Source: Punica granatum (Eukaryota > Streptophyta > Magnoliopsida > Myrtales > Lythraceae). Taken from it: a DNA stretch of 64,000 nucleotides. The notes beneath the pieces were generated by a model, which was given only the letters and a program-made list of their open reading frames with translations, was not told where the DNA came from and made no database searches. Made by a program: the position numbers and the translations under genes. Positions within the stretch are counted from its first letter, which is position 1. Each line of letters opens with the position of its first letter. Shown piece after piece: positions 1-11,770 of this stretch. The stretch covers positions 17,902,001-17,966,000 of the forward strand of contig NC_045131.1 in assembly GCF_007655135.1 (NCBI RefSeq). The letters run 5' to 3'.

Positions 1-205
1 GTTCACTGTTGCCGCCACTGGGAGACCCGGTGAGATTCTAAACTTGTTACCACCACTACTTCCGCGTTCTATACCACAGACCGGAGTGAAACATTAAGGA
101 ATTCAAAATTTGCAGAGACATTCAATTTAAACAACTATGGCTCGAGACATATAGGGTTGATCATCTGCGGAAAGCTAATTGAAATCCGAACTGCCATTTT
201 GCAAG
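1..205. other. Unassigned flank of the TRIM insertion
   Basis: No gene is recognised here. The sequence continues on the far side of the TRIM element at 1090: removing the element and one CTATC duplicate rejoins an uninterrupted plus-strand reading frame for a few dozen codons. I cannot assign that frame to a family, so it may be chance or the remnant of an old gene. Confidence 0.3.
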
Positions 206-210
206 CTATC

Positions 211-493
211 TGAAGAAAAGGAGAAGAGAGAGGAGATATTGAAACGTGGTGGCCATAGACTTGCCACGGGAGCTTTTATTCTTCAATAACTTGACTCATC
301 GAATACGTAAAATGACTAGCCTATTTATAAGTTCAAGAAGAAACCAAACTAGGAAACAAATATACATCATAATACCATAGTAAAATCTAAATTAGATATT
401 AAAAAATCCTAACATATCAATTAACCTAATTCATTGGTACGATGTTATTTCAAATATTCTATTTTCTAATATGATAAATCAATATCTCTAACA
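211..493 (-). repeat. TRIM 3' LTR
   Basis: 283-bp long terminal repeat, the 3' copy in the element's own (minus) orientation. It aligns over its whole length with 803-1084, with scattered substitutions, which suggests an old insertion. Confidence 0.9.
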
Positions 494-790
494 TTCTCCC
501 ACAAGATGAATATGCAGTGCAGCGAAGTGTTCTTCTTGCATGTAAAGACGAATTTGACGAGGACAAGGGCTTCTTGCCCCAGCAGATAACAAGTATGGAT
601 TGACTTGGGTTCTTTGCCCAACAGTAATCAAGAAATCGGCTTGAGCTTCTTGGCTTCAGAAGTCGAGGAATAACGGTTGACTTGAGGCATTTTGCCATTA
701 GAGGTTGAGTGAAACGGCTTGAGCCTTTTAACTTCAAAGGTCGGTGGTAGTTGTCATCGTTGTCCAATCATCAACATGTCTCATCGTCCT

Positions 791-802
791 ACTCTGATAC
801 CA
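791..802 (-). other. TRIM primer-binding site (Met-tRNA)
   Basis: Minus-strand TGGTATCAGAGT matches the complement of the initiator Met-tRNA 3' end at 11 of 12 positions and lies immediately next to the LTR. It fixes the element's orientation. Confidence 0.85.
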
Positions 803-1084
803 TGAAGAAAGGGAGAAAAGAGAGGAGATATTGAAACATGGTGATCATAGACCTACCATGGGAGTTCTTATTCTTTAATAACTTAACTCATCAAATACGT
901 AAAATGACTAGCTTATTCATAGGCTCAAGAAAAACCAAAATAGGAAACAAGTATACATCGTAATACTATAATAAAATGTAAATCAAATATTGAAAAATCG
1001 TAAGATATCAATTAACTTAATTCATTGATACGATGTTATGTCCAATATTCTATTTTCAAATATGATAAATTAATATCTCTAACT
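803..1084 (-). repeat. TRIM 5' LTR
   Basis: 282-bp long terminal repeat, the 5' copy in minus orientation. Its last plus-strand base has changed (CTCTAACT against CTCTAACA in the partner LTR), so the TG terminus is damaged. Confidence 0.9.
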
Positions 1085-1089
1085 CTATC

Positions 1090-1369
1090 ATTCTACTCAC
1101 ATATATCAACCACACAAAATGGACAAAAAGTTTTTCCATTTTCGTCAGATTCAACTCTTTCAATTAGTGAAATGGCAACCGCTAGATCACCCACGGCAGC
1201 ATTCAATTACACAATACAACAACAATCATATGTTCTACCACGACAAACAAATTGAGCATATTTTAAGCATGAAGTAAGCGCATTAAGAATATAATTGGGA
1301 ACTCGATTCCTATGAACTGCGAAACTGAATGTTCCTCTAAAAAAGATACGTTTAAATATCAACCATCAT
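1090..1369. other. Unassigned stretch between TRIM and LTR fragment
   Basis: Resumption of the DNA interrupted by the TRIM. Short open stretches exist on both strands, but none carries a recognisable domain. Confidence 0.3.
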
Positions 1370-3840
1370 TGTGCGGACCCGAATTTCGGCGTGTCAGGGC
1401 CCACATGCATGCGCAAGACCGCATGCCCACATGCGAGCGCAAGATGGTCGGTTCCTTGCGCGATTCGAAACCGCGAAACGTAAAGCTTACTCATCCTTGG
1501 GGACGAAGACCGACTTGACCGGTTCAACTCTCGGACCGTTCGCTCGCCGACCTGGAGCATTACATGAATAAATATCGCAATTGGTTTGCATTCTGCCAAT
1601 ATTTCGTTGTCCTCACCGTGAGTTTGGAAGACTAAAACTAAAATTAATGTAAAACGAACTCATGAGAACCGGGGGTCGGATCCGACCAAACCAGTGGGTC
1701 CCAGGAGGACTAAATGGTCCTCAAGATGACCACGGGACCAGTCGAACTCCTGAGTGATTGTCTAATCACGTTTCACGCACCCCAATCCGAGTCATCCTCC
1801 ACTTGGATAGAGACGAGTAACTCAAGGTTAGACCCTATGCCACACTCGGGTTGCGTGCACTCGGTGTATGGGAGAATTGGACCACGTGATCGATGGTTTG
1901 GGGCGTTGGACTCCGTGTTGCTCGTGTCCTATGGGTTCGGGCTCGACCCAAATAAAAACATAATAAAACAGACAAGTTGTGAGTTATTTGTCGAGTTTAC
2001 ATGATTATCATATTATGCTTTTCTGATTGCTTGGCATACAAGTTTCTGTTACTATACATGAGAACCACATCAGGGCATAGACAATTTAAGAAAGCCCGTA
2101 GGCCACCCCAGAGGAAACGTTGCGTTTGGTTTCTGTTTAAAGATAACTAGAAGGACATGAAGTCTCTTCCTCGAGTATGATAGTGTGCGAATTTGTTTTA
2201 AGTTTGTCTGATAAATGGCAATGAGAGATTAACTGATTATGACCAAAGTTCGAATTTTACTTGAAGCCTGAGCTTAGGGTCTAGCCCGCTCGTTCTCGTG
2301 TGTTTGATTATGTCTTATGTGTGATTAGTCATATTTTGTATTTTATGACAGATAAAACCGATCTAATTCATTGACTTAGGAGGTGGGGGAAAGCAAGACA
2401 CCACGGGGGTGTCAAGGTCTCGGCTCATGTCCTATGAAGGACCGAACAACATTTCACGGGTTTCCCTGCTTGCGTCTCTAATCCATACTCCTGAGCGCCC
2501 AATCAGATCGAAACACTTTAGTCGAAAAGAGAGGGTTGTGCAAATAAAAGTCGCGTTCGCACTTGTTGTGCATCTCTTGCCGTGGCTCGAAGCGTTTCGA
2601 TCACTCTAATCCTAGGGTTGTTGGTAACCCAAGAAACAATTCTCGTGCCCTCACGACGGGAAAAGTATTTTGTGAAAAGAATCAAGATTGTATGATGCAA
2701 ACCGTCGAGGTCGGTAGCCGGTGTCAATCGATCTCTCGGGCCTAATCCCCCTGGCCCATCAGGGTCGTGTGGATCCCAAAGGAGATGAGAAATCGATCGT
2801 CCGTCCGGAGGTGGTCTAGGAAGAACTCCCTCGTTCCGACTCAACCCGCCTCAAATCGGGCCCGGACTCGAATCAGGATGTGCGAGTCCTTTTTAGATAT
2901 TCATGCTACTTGTACCACATGTCTCGGTATTTTATTAGAAAATGTGGACTTTGAAAAGGGCACAATTACCTATTCATGGTTTATCGACTCGGTCACAAGT
3001 TATTAGCCGGTTCGTACAATTATTTAAAGACAAGTATATTAATTAGTCGAATGATTAGTCTCATTTACTACGTGTGTGAGATTAATTAATGTTGGTGAAA
3101 TTACCAAATGCTTTGGTTCTACGGGGTTTTGAATCGTTGAATCGATCATTGATGGACCATCCGAATGAAATTCGAATCCCCGACTGTTTTAATTATCTGA
3201 AATGACTGGTGGCACGAAGACTAGGATGGGTCCCAAGGGCTAAGGAGGCTCGACCTATGGAGGCCGAGAGCTCCTTAGACCTGCATGGGCCCTCGACGAT
3301 CCAGATGCATGAAACCATGCAAATTTCTTGTTATTAATATGTTAAACGAATGATTAGTCGTTAAAAAAGTGTCGACACGGAAATCGAATTTTCATGAAAA
3401 ATCCGGAAACAAGTTAAATCGAGGAGGGGAAGGCCGTCACAAGTCCAAGGAGGACTAAAAGGCTCTTGGCCCCACCCCTTGGGATGTGGCCTAGAGCTTC
3501 CCAAGCCTAACACAAGCTCGCGTGGTCTCCTCGACTCCGATTAAACTTGTTTCTCGCATGCATCATCCATTAAACACGATATTAAGCAAGTATACACAAA
3601 GCCAATACTGCCATCATGAACGAGGAACGCACAAAAACAAGAAATAATGCTAAATCGGAGACGGAGAAAGCTTCTTGGAACCGAACCGGGTGAGAGAGGT
3701 TTCGGCCACACCATCAAGGGTTGGCTGAGACCTCCTCCACCTGACTCAGATCCATAGCGGTCTCCTTGATTTCGTTTCGCATGAAACATACACAAAACCA
3801 CATATATAACACGATACTAAGTGGGAATCAATAAAATAGT
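1370..3840 (-). mobile_element. Degenerate giant-LTR fragment (Tat/Ogre-like)
   Basis: It begins TGTGCGGACCCGAATTT, close to the terminus TGTACGGACCCGAATGT of the intact 5.3-kb LTR at 48686. It then follows that LTR's order of landmarks with much divergence: the GGTAGCCGGTGTCAA block near 2711 (cf. about 50172), a block rich in 'ctctcgg'-like words near 3250 (cf. about 50820), and a TTTCTCGCATGC block near 3549 (cf. about 50910). The upstream half (U3) is missing. The right boundary is approximate, and no target duplication was found. Confidence 0.6.
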
Positions 3841-4831
3841 ACCGGCACAAAAAAAAAAAAACCTCATCCCATCTCACCCTATCCCAATCCTTAACCCTAC
3901 GATCAAATTTAGTTTAAGATTATCAATCCGTTCATCTTAGATAGATAATGGTAGAAGTAATAATTACAATGAGAAAGAAATTATATCATACATTAAAGAG
4001 TGAGAAAGAAATCAATTTCCATTAATATAAATTGTTAGCCAGAAACCATACTTGGACGAATTGGCACGAGAGTGACCAAACAAGGAGGAGACGACACACT
4101 GAACTTGCAAGAAGAGAGACAGTTGGTTTCTTCGTAGCTTTGTTTTAAGCTTTCCAAGTGAGAGAGAGAGAGAGAATTCGCCAGACCACAAATTATGGCT
4201 AGGGTCACGAGGGAGATTTGTGGGTGGGTTCTTTTTCGAAATTAAACCCAAATTTTTGTTCTTTTTTAATTATGAGAGAGAGTAAAAGAGTAAAATTAAT
4301 TTACTAATTTAGTTTTAGTGATTTCGCACTATTCTGCCTAAATAAAATTTTGAATTCAAGTAACATAAATGAAAAAATCATGATTAAGAGAGATTTACTA
4401 TTAGTGAATTGACCTGTCGAATTGGTTAGTTAAGGCTTACGTTTTACACTATATAAATAAAATTGATTCGACCTATCTTTTACATTATAATTCCTTGAAT
4501 TCTTTTAATGCATCTATTGATATAATAAAAACATACTCGCAAGTCGCAACTATGTTACTTTAGTAGAATTTTTCAAATTTTAGTTTAATAGGGCTTGACT
4601 GGCTAATACTTTGGAGAATCTACAATGACCAAAGTGAATCATAATGACAAAATGGAACGCTACATAATCGTCACGTCAAAAAGCAAGGTCCCCACCCTAT
4701 GTTGGCACTCCAAGCTCCAATAGTCAGTACTCACAGTGAATGCCAAATTGGACTCACACACTAAATAAATATCCTCTCTTCCTTTTGACGGTTGTTTTAG
4801 AGTTTTTGAAAAAAAAAAAAGAAGGGAAAAA
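3841..4831. other. AT-rich intergenic DNA, no gene seen
   Basis: AT-rich sequence with a 12-base A run near 3849, a short GA microsatellite at about 4159-4175, and no convincing ORF or element termini. Confidence 0.5.
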
Positions 4832-4839
4832 GCAAAAAC

Positions 4840-5385
4840 CAGTGTTATCAGAACCGGACCGGATGATGAACCGGAAGGGGTACGGGGTCATGGGTTTATG
4901 GGTCCAACCGGGGGTTCGATGGGTCGGACCGCTCGTTTATTTAAAATAAAATAAATATTCATATTATTAAAAAAATTATGATAATTAAGATAAAAGTATG
5001 ATGATTTTAAAGAAATGTAACAATAGTATAAGAAAGTATCTATATTTAATATTTCTTACTTCAAAATAAATATTTTATTTTAATAAAGACTTAAAAGTAG
5101 AGTTAAAAGAACAAAAAAGTGGTGGTGGCTTGGTTGGTAGTATGCTAATATGAAAAGCAATAGGTCATGAGTTCAAATCCTTACACAACCAACCAATTTT
5201 TACATTAAATAGGAAACCCATAGAACCGGCCGGTTTAATGAAATTTTGCTTAAAACCGGCCGGTTCAATGGATCCGGCGGTTCAAAGCTGCCATTTCGGT
5301 TTTTAGGCGAATCGGACCGGACTTGGTGCCGGTTCCCGGTCCGACCGGTCGAACCGGCCGGTCCGGTCCGGTTTTGATAACAATG
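4840..5385. mobile_element. Non-autonomous hAT element (MITE) with tRNA-like core
   Basis: 546 bp flanked by a perfect 8-bp target duplication GCAAAAAC (4832-4839 and 5386-5393), the length typical of hAT transposases. The ends are inverted: CAGTGTTATCAGAACCGG on the left and the complement of CATTGTTATCAAAACCGG on the right. Both flanks inside the ends are full of CCGG/GGTTC-type words in inverted order. There is no transposase. An internal pol III-like segment lies at 5118-5190. Elements with these ends are common in plant genomes. Confidence 0.88.
5118..5190 (+). other. tRNA-like segment (box A and box B) inside hAT MITE
   Basis: TGGCTTGGTTGG at 5126-5137 matches the pol III box A consensus, and GAGTTCAAATCC at 5169-5180 matches box B, at a tRNA-like spacing of 31 nt. 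The arms do not fold into a clean cloverleaf, so this is a tRNA-derived relic rather than a tRNA gene. Confidence 0.55.
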
Positions 5386-5393
5386 GCAAAAAC

Positions 5394-8373
5394 TACCGGC
5401 GCGTAGGCTCAGAGACATCACGTGTCCAGCTCTCATTGAATTGGGACCGGCCCAACCAAGTCCCTCTGCAGAGGGACTGGACTGGGCACTGGTCCTAGCT
5501 CCAATGGGGCAGGGGCCAGGGCAAAGAAATCACCACGTCGGTGCTCGCCCTGGGGTTCGCCCCATTTTAGATGGTCTTAAATTATCAAATCAATTAACCA
5601 AACTCATGGAACAGACGCAGGAAGACAAAAGTCTACTAGACTATTCATTCTCTCAAACTAATTGAAGTCCCACTGCTGTCGGTTTCTCGCAAAGGGTTGC
5701 CAGAGGGTAGCAGTAGTTTTCGGACCCTTCTTGTGACCATAATTCTCGAGATTTTTGTCTTACTCTTTATTTCCTCCTAATGACATATTCATATCAGACT
5801 ACGTGGAGTAAAGTCCCTTAGACGCGCCTCTTACTTGCAAGTCTCTGATCTTGGCATCAGTATCGCAACTCAAGAGTTTTGGATATGGTTTAATTCGACA
5901 TAATTTACGAGGAAACTTCATACAGCCATTAAACTGTCTAGTGCAGGAGTCGCCCTAAGCTGTCAGATGTCTCGTGTGCAGTTTTGATGTGTTAGCCACA
6001 TATTTTCGAACCGTCAGGTCTATGTCCCATAGAATAGGGCAGTGGCCGGATCCGATCTCCTCATATGGAATACCTTGCCATTGTTGAGGATCTCCGTTCC
6101 ATACGATTCAGACTCATCCATTCACGGCAAGATCTGCACCCTAAAAACAACAGAGAGCCTAAAAGCACAACATTTCAGATGTTCTATATAGGCCATCTGA
6201 GTTCATGTTCATCTAAAGAGACCACCCGAATTCGTGATTAGCATCAATGTTCCGGATAGTTCTCCAGTTATCTCAAGTAAGCTGGAAGATGGCTCTAGAT
6301 AAGCAATCCCCTTACAAAATTAACAGCATAAACTAAATGCATCGGCTGAATAATCGAAGAAACAGGACTACTCATCTCTTGAAGAAGATGCGGCGAGAAA
6401 GATGACGTGATCGAGGAATCTCAGTCGTGAGATAGGAGGGTTCCTACTTTCAAACAAAGAAATGATGACTAGTAAATGGACACCTACAATTTTAAGCCAC
6501 AGAAAATCGGTATGCAAGAGAATGTTTGACAATTTTGAACTATAGACTAGTCGAGCTGTTGATGCTGTACTGCACTTAGAATCCGTACAATTGGAAGAAA
6601 CATATCGTTCATCGATTTATATTCATCTGTATGAACTTAACATGAATGCAGTGCAGGTTACCTGGCATCGGTTTCAACATTCGGTCATTGCTACTTGTCC
6701 GCACATCCTCAGAACCTGAACAATAGGAGCTAAGTACAAATATACATAATAAAGAGGACTGAGAGGAGAGGAAAAGCTCATGACTGAAACTAGACTATAA
6801 TGAAAGTTGATTTCACACAGTTCTGTAGCATGTTTTGCACAATGAATAAGCCCTTTGTTCCTTGTTTTATCAGACCCGTCATGTACGAATTAATATCAGG
6901 GCCATTGAAACGTACAAAAGACCACCGTACAGAACACCTTCGTAACATCTAAGTGGCAGGCAGTTCAAGGATATCCAAATTCACATGAGCATTAACTCCC
7001 TCTCAATATCAGAGCACACACTGTACTCCATACAAATCCACATATTAAGCGAATCAACTTTGGCATACTAAGGTCTGATTATGCTCAAGAGGCAAAAAGC
7101 TAACATTGGAGGCACATGGATGGTAAACTCTCCCGGTTAGGAAGTCAGCAACTACATCCCTCTACTGGAAATGGTTTCACAAAATTAAAATAAAAACATA
7201 ATGGAAAAATATACATGTGAATACATAATTCTATATTAAAAAAAAAACGCATAGAAGAGTCATGAACAGCTTGGGTAAAAGTAAGAAATATGAGAATATC
7301 ACCATTTTTTATGCAAAGAACAGAGGGATCAAGTGAATTTTCTTACTGATAAATAACCATATTGTCCCAACAGCATGCTCTATAGCAGAATATATGACAG
7401 AAGATCAAGAAGGAAGCAAGACATCTTTCTTTAGGCAAACAAGAAAAGGTAAATATCTTTGAAAAGGACACAGCCACCTAACAGAGAATCAGACAGCAAG
7501 TTGCCAAATCTAATAAGCGAGAAAAGCCAAATAACAAGGCAAGCTCACAATCCAGAAAAAAAAATAAAAAAAATAAAAGAAAGAAAAGAAAACCTGCAAA
7601 AAACCGAGGCCAACTCACAAGACCTTAGGCAGACCATCACATTCTAAGAGATGCAAGTATTTCCTTCAAGATATGGCATTAACTCTCTCACAAAAGAGAG
7701 AAATCAGAAGAAAAAACATAGATATAATGTTCCTGTCCTGTTGGTATAAGGGATGTGTGATGATATAAAATGAAATGAAAAAAACATAGATTATAACAAT
7801 GTCATAGACCTTACATCCAATTTTCGATTCTAACCAGCCATAAGTTAGTGAATAACAACATGAACTAGAGCTATTCAATACCTTGATTTGCCCGAGAAAG
7901 TTTCAGGATCATCTGAGAGTCGAATGAGAATCAAGTGACAGCATAGCAAGAAGGCAATCAGTGGTTGAACTCCTCTTCGAGCCCCCAATTAACCGAATCG
8001 TGTTGCTGCTGCAGTCAAGTTCTGGTAAGAAGGATCCTGCTGTAAACTGAATTGTAATTTCCAAGTTTATAACAAATCTGTGACAAAAGACACTCTGGAA
8101 AACTTTCCACTTCAAACTAGAAAGCACGACTTGAAGGTCCTCCAAAACTTGCTGCCAATTCCACTACACAAGCTTTAGTATAATAATAATCAACCAAAAC
8201 TAGGCAAGTTGCAGTATCTTTACATTCCAGCAATTGCAGATAAATAGATCCAATCACTACCAACTACACTCACAAATCTAATCTAAAGACTTGAAGGTCG
8301 CTAAGATTCTATGGTTTATAATTAAGTTACTCCTTGTGAAGAGACTTAAAACTAACATGTAAATTCCCATCCC
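5394..8373. other. Low-repeat region downstream of the DUF3527 gene
   Basis: No convincing coding frame on either strand. Several minus-strand stretches have exon-like composition and splice-like borders (around 7900-8150 and 6040-6160), so parts may be 3' transcribed sequence of the gene ending at 8374, or a separate non-coding transcript. Compared with the rest of the window it is notably free of recognisable transposons. Confidence 0.35.
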
Positions 8374-10447
8374 TTAGTCCCGTTGCTTCAACTCACTAAG
8401 TTTGGGTCGGAAAATTGGACTCTGGCTATGAATTTGCGCCACTGCAATTGAGAAAGACTGCAGAGCTGACAAGGTTGACTGAAAATGAATAAGATGGAGA
8501 CCTTCACGGACATTCATCATCCTCAGGCAAGGAACACTTTGCTTCGAACCCTGAAAAGGGAAAAAGTTAAGGGGTTCAAGTATGGAACATGAAGAAAACA
8601 GTCACCACTATACCCAATATGGTACATGATTTGATATGAGGCAGAAAAAAATCTAATGAGATAAAGGAAGAATCACGTAATGCTTAATAAGAGAAGAAAT
8701 GTACCTGTAAGTAAAGATCAAAGGATTTTGTATTCCCTTGCATATCTGAATGGGATGGAGCCTCTTCCTCAGTAGATTTCTTTTTGAGTAGTGTCAGTGG
8801 ACAACCAAGATCCCACCCACCACAATCACATTGTCCACCGGATTTCCATCTCTCGGTCAGGGTTGAAGGACCGCCATTTCTAGTTCTCGGACCACCATGA
8901 ATGCCGGCAGGAATAATAACGTCCATGCTCGTTGAGCAATCCCCAGCTTTCCCATTGCAACAATCAGAAGGTATAGTCTCATCTGGAGACTCTGGAATCC
9001 TCTTGACCCCAACTCTCCTCAGAAACTTTAAGCCCCAACCTCCAACATCCACCTGCCGTTCATTGTCTCTGGAATGGGCCCTCACAATGATTGCAGCCAA
9101 TTCAAAATTTGTAGGAGTATGATTTCTCAAAATTTTATCACTGCCTAATGCATCCAAATTACTGCAGAAATCTCGGGATGTGGCTGAGAAACTATTCTCC
9201 AATATGGGGCTGGTCGCCCCATCGAATCGAGATATACTTCTCTGCTTAGTTGAGTAACTGTTCCTGAACAATCCGACCATCTTTTTCGGCAGCCCCTTAT
9301 TTCTTCTAGGGTTATTTGCCAAAGCCTGTGTCTCTTCAGAAGTCTCACAACTAGTGAAAAGAACAAATTCAGTCTCCACCTCTTTCGAATTGTTTGAGCA
9401 GAGGGATAAGGAAGTTGTTACCTTCATTCTACCAATAAGCTGGCATGGTTCCTTATCGTGAACCACACCTTTTTGGTCATGTGGTCTCGAGTAGAACAGA
9501 TACAAATGCTGCGGGGCCTCAGAATTGGTAGGTTTGATGTCGATCAAACTGGTAACATAGATCTCCTTCTGATCATCTAAAGAGAATACGAAATGTGGAA
9601 TTCCACCCTTCCACGTGATGTGAAGCATTCCCTGAGAAATCGCAGATCGGACAGAGGTAGAGAGAGATGATTTCTCAGTGCCTGTACTCGTAGAGTTTGG
9701 ACTCGTCACTGCAACGAATCTCTGATGCTTAGTGTCAATTCCATAATTGTTTTGAGGCCCCAAAACTGGTGTTTCCTTCCGTAGTTCCATTGATGAGCAC
9801 AGACTTAGCTGGCTTGGTGAACTCACAATCTCCTCAGAAGGAAAGTCTTTAAGGTCGTGTGAGTTTGACATTCCAAAATTACCATCTAAGGTGCCAGAAC
9901 GTTGAAATAATGGGTTTTTCATTATACTGATCATACTATTGCTCCCCATAATAGAACCGACAATCCACTGCCCTGCAGGGCTGGAACTTACTTTCCCTGT
10001 CCCAGTGGCCAATGAGCAATCAAAAATGAATTGGGACGAGCAGTCGGGACTTTCGCTAACTCTGAATTTATTAGCGGGATTTAAGCCGCCAGTTGGCACA
10101 CCTAAAATAGAAGAGGTTAAGTTCACGGATACTTTGAATGAGGCCACCTTTGAGGCGCTATTGTGTATCAACTCCAGGCAATGCCGAAGGTACTTTTCAT
10201 CTAGACTGACCATATCCTTTGGGACCCTACTCTCCAAGCCATGGAATCTCTCAAAGGTTGCACTGTTTGTGCATCTTCTGCTGCTTTGTGATCGCTTAAC
10301 ATTCAGAACAAGGGTGTGATCCGAGTTCACCCTCCTCAAGGTCCTTCCCAAAGCAGATTTGGGAAGATCTGAATCTTCTCGCACCCCCTTCGCTGAATCC
10401 TTTTGCTCCTTATCGCCTTTCTGACTATCAACAACTTTGTGCCCCAT
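8374..10447 (-). CDS. DUF3527-family protein (two coding exons)
   Basis: Plant-specific protein of unknown biochemical function, 639 residues after splicing. Exon 1 runs 10447-8705 (581 codons) and exon 2 runs 8550-8374 (58 codons plus TAA). The 154-bp intron (8704-8551) has a CAG|GTACAT donor and a TTTTCAG|GG acceptor, and the join keeps the frame. Residues are counted from ATG 10447, the first ATG in this frame. The N-terminal third is basic and serine-rich (ALGRTLRRVNSDHTLVLNV near residue 35). The middle has a TWKGGIPHFVFSLDD block. The C-terminal part has GGPRTRNGGPSTLTERW followed by the cysteine motif CDCGGWDLGCPL near residue 545, which is diagnostic of the family. Exon 2 encodes GSKQSVPCLRMMNVREG and a conserved helix-like tail. 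Without splicing the frame ends early in the intron and the conserved tail is lost. No signal peptide or membrane segment is visible. Family assignment is firm; function is unknown. Confidence 0.93.
8551..8704 (-). other. Intron of the DUF3527 gene
   Basis: GT-AG intron of 154 bp, phase 0. Removing it continues the conserved C terminus (…DLYLQ|GSKQS…). This is direct sequence evidence for splicing, though not for expression. Confidence 0.9.
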
Positions 10448-11302
10448 TATCTTTTTCCGGTAACTAACCACATCACCACACAAGAACGAAATACCCCATC
10501 AGCTGTCTCTGACTACCCGAGATGTGCTTTATGAGAAACGGTACGATAAAAAGACCAATTCTCGGAGCAACTCCCTAGCAAAAATGCACGAGCGGCTTAA
10601 CTCAACGCATCTGTACAGAGGAGAAACAAGAAAGGGAACAAGCTCATGTTTTCACATGGACTATACTTCATCACAGAAAGAGTTGAATAGACAAAGATGC
10701 AAGATCAAACAATCATCTTCTACATCATGTTAAGTGAGAAAGGTTCCAATTATTAAAAAAGAAAACATATGCGTTGACTAAAAACAGGAACATACCAAAC
10801 ATCGAAATTAGACACAATAGAGGATACTGACAGCATAATTAATGATTCAAACACCAAACATACAGAATAATGCAGAGAGAGAGAGAGAGAGAGAGATTAA
10901 CCAAAGCAAGGATTTTAATTTTCAATAACCAGCCCTAACAAAATGGGGTTTAAGAAAAACAATCATTGGAAGCTCGCCCAAATTGCTAACGACAACATAA
11001 TTACCATAGGATAGATCGAATAGTCGAAGACTACATCATAAATCATACATTATATGAAACAAACAATCGGAAAACGACTCACAATGGTTGAGCATCACCG
11101 CGGCTTTTCCCCCAGAAAGCGGCACACCCTTTTGGAAATGGAAACCCAACACAGAGAAGAGAGAGTACCCAAGAACAGGGCCCAAAACTTTACCAACCCG
11201 AAGAAATCGAAGCAAGAAAGAATCCACCAACCCCCGATCAAGCACAGAAGTGAGAGACAACGACAACAACGACAAATATAATCCCAGAAAACAATCTGTA
11301 CC
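10448..11302 (-). other. 5' leader of the DUF3527 gene, probably with a leader intron
   Basis: On the minus strand a leader exon probably ends at 11302 with AAGCAG|GTACAG. The intron would run toward an AG near 10500-10540, but I cannot fix the acceptor. The interval holds a GA/CT microsatellite at about 10874-10894 and no long ORF. Leader introns are common in plant genes of this type. The donor call is inference from sequence alone. Confidence 0.5.
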
Positions 11303-11653
11303 TGCTTCCCTGTTTATGGTATCTGAAGCTGCCGGGAGAGCTTATCCCTGACTTCACAAGCGCGTCACGAGCACCACCTCCAATTGGAAAATGGGGGTTG
11401 GTGGTGGGGGCAGAGAGAGAGAGGGAGAGAGAAGCTCTAAGAGGTCAATGTGATGACTGAAGATGGGAGGAAGAGAGAGAAGGAGATGCACCCACTAGCC
11501 CCAAAAAAGGTTGCTAATTTGCCCAAAAGGGTACTGATTAGGAAGCAAAGTTTGCAACTGTTTTGGGCACTAATGATGATAATCTGCCATTAATCTCCTC
11601 ACTGTCACTCTCCCTCCCTCACCCATTCAGCTCGGCCGTGCTCTACTCACAAG

Positions 11654-11698
<45 letters not shown>

Positions 11699-11770
11699 AT
11701 AACAGAAGGAAAGAGAGAGAAAAAGGAAAGGACTGGCTGGCGAGAGAGAGAGAGAGAGAGAGGGATGAAG
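11303..11770 (-). promoter_or_regulatory. GA/CT-rich promoter region of the DUF3527 gene
   Basis: Upstream of the leader exon the sense strand is rich in CT repeats: tracts near 11411-11432, 11657-11695 (about 39 bp of uninterrupted GA on the plus strand) and 11742-11763. Such tracts bind GAGA-type (BBR/BPC) factors in plants and often stand in for a TATA box. No clear TATA was found. The transcription start is not determined. Confidence 0.45.
11657..11695. repeat. (GA)n microsatellite
   Basis: About 19 uninterrupted GA units, with a second tract at 11742-11763. Likely length-polymorphic. Confidence 0.95.

Larger units (their letters stand above)
211..1084 (-). mobile_element. Complete TRIM (miniature LTR retrotransposon)
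   Basis: Two directly repeated LTRs (211-493 and 803-1084, 283 and 282 bp) enclose only 309 bp. In minus orientation the LTR starts TGTTAGAGATATTGATT and ends CTTCTTCA. A primer-binding site complementary to initiator Met-tRNA (TGGTATCAGAGT on the minus strand) directly abuts the 5' LTR, and a purine-rich tract (TTGTGGGAGAATG) abuts the 3' LTR. A perfect 5-bp target duplication CTATC flanks it (206-210, 1085-1089). There is no gag or pol, so it must have moved with enzymes from another element. This size and layout fit the TRIM class. Confidence 0.93.

Noticed and set aside
5118..5190. Possible functional tRNA gene
   Set aside because: Boxes A and B are present, but acceptor and anticodon stems do not pair and it lies inside a hAT MITE.
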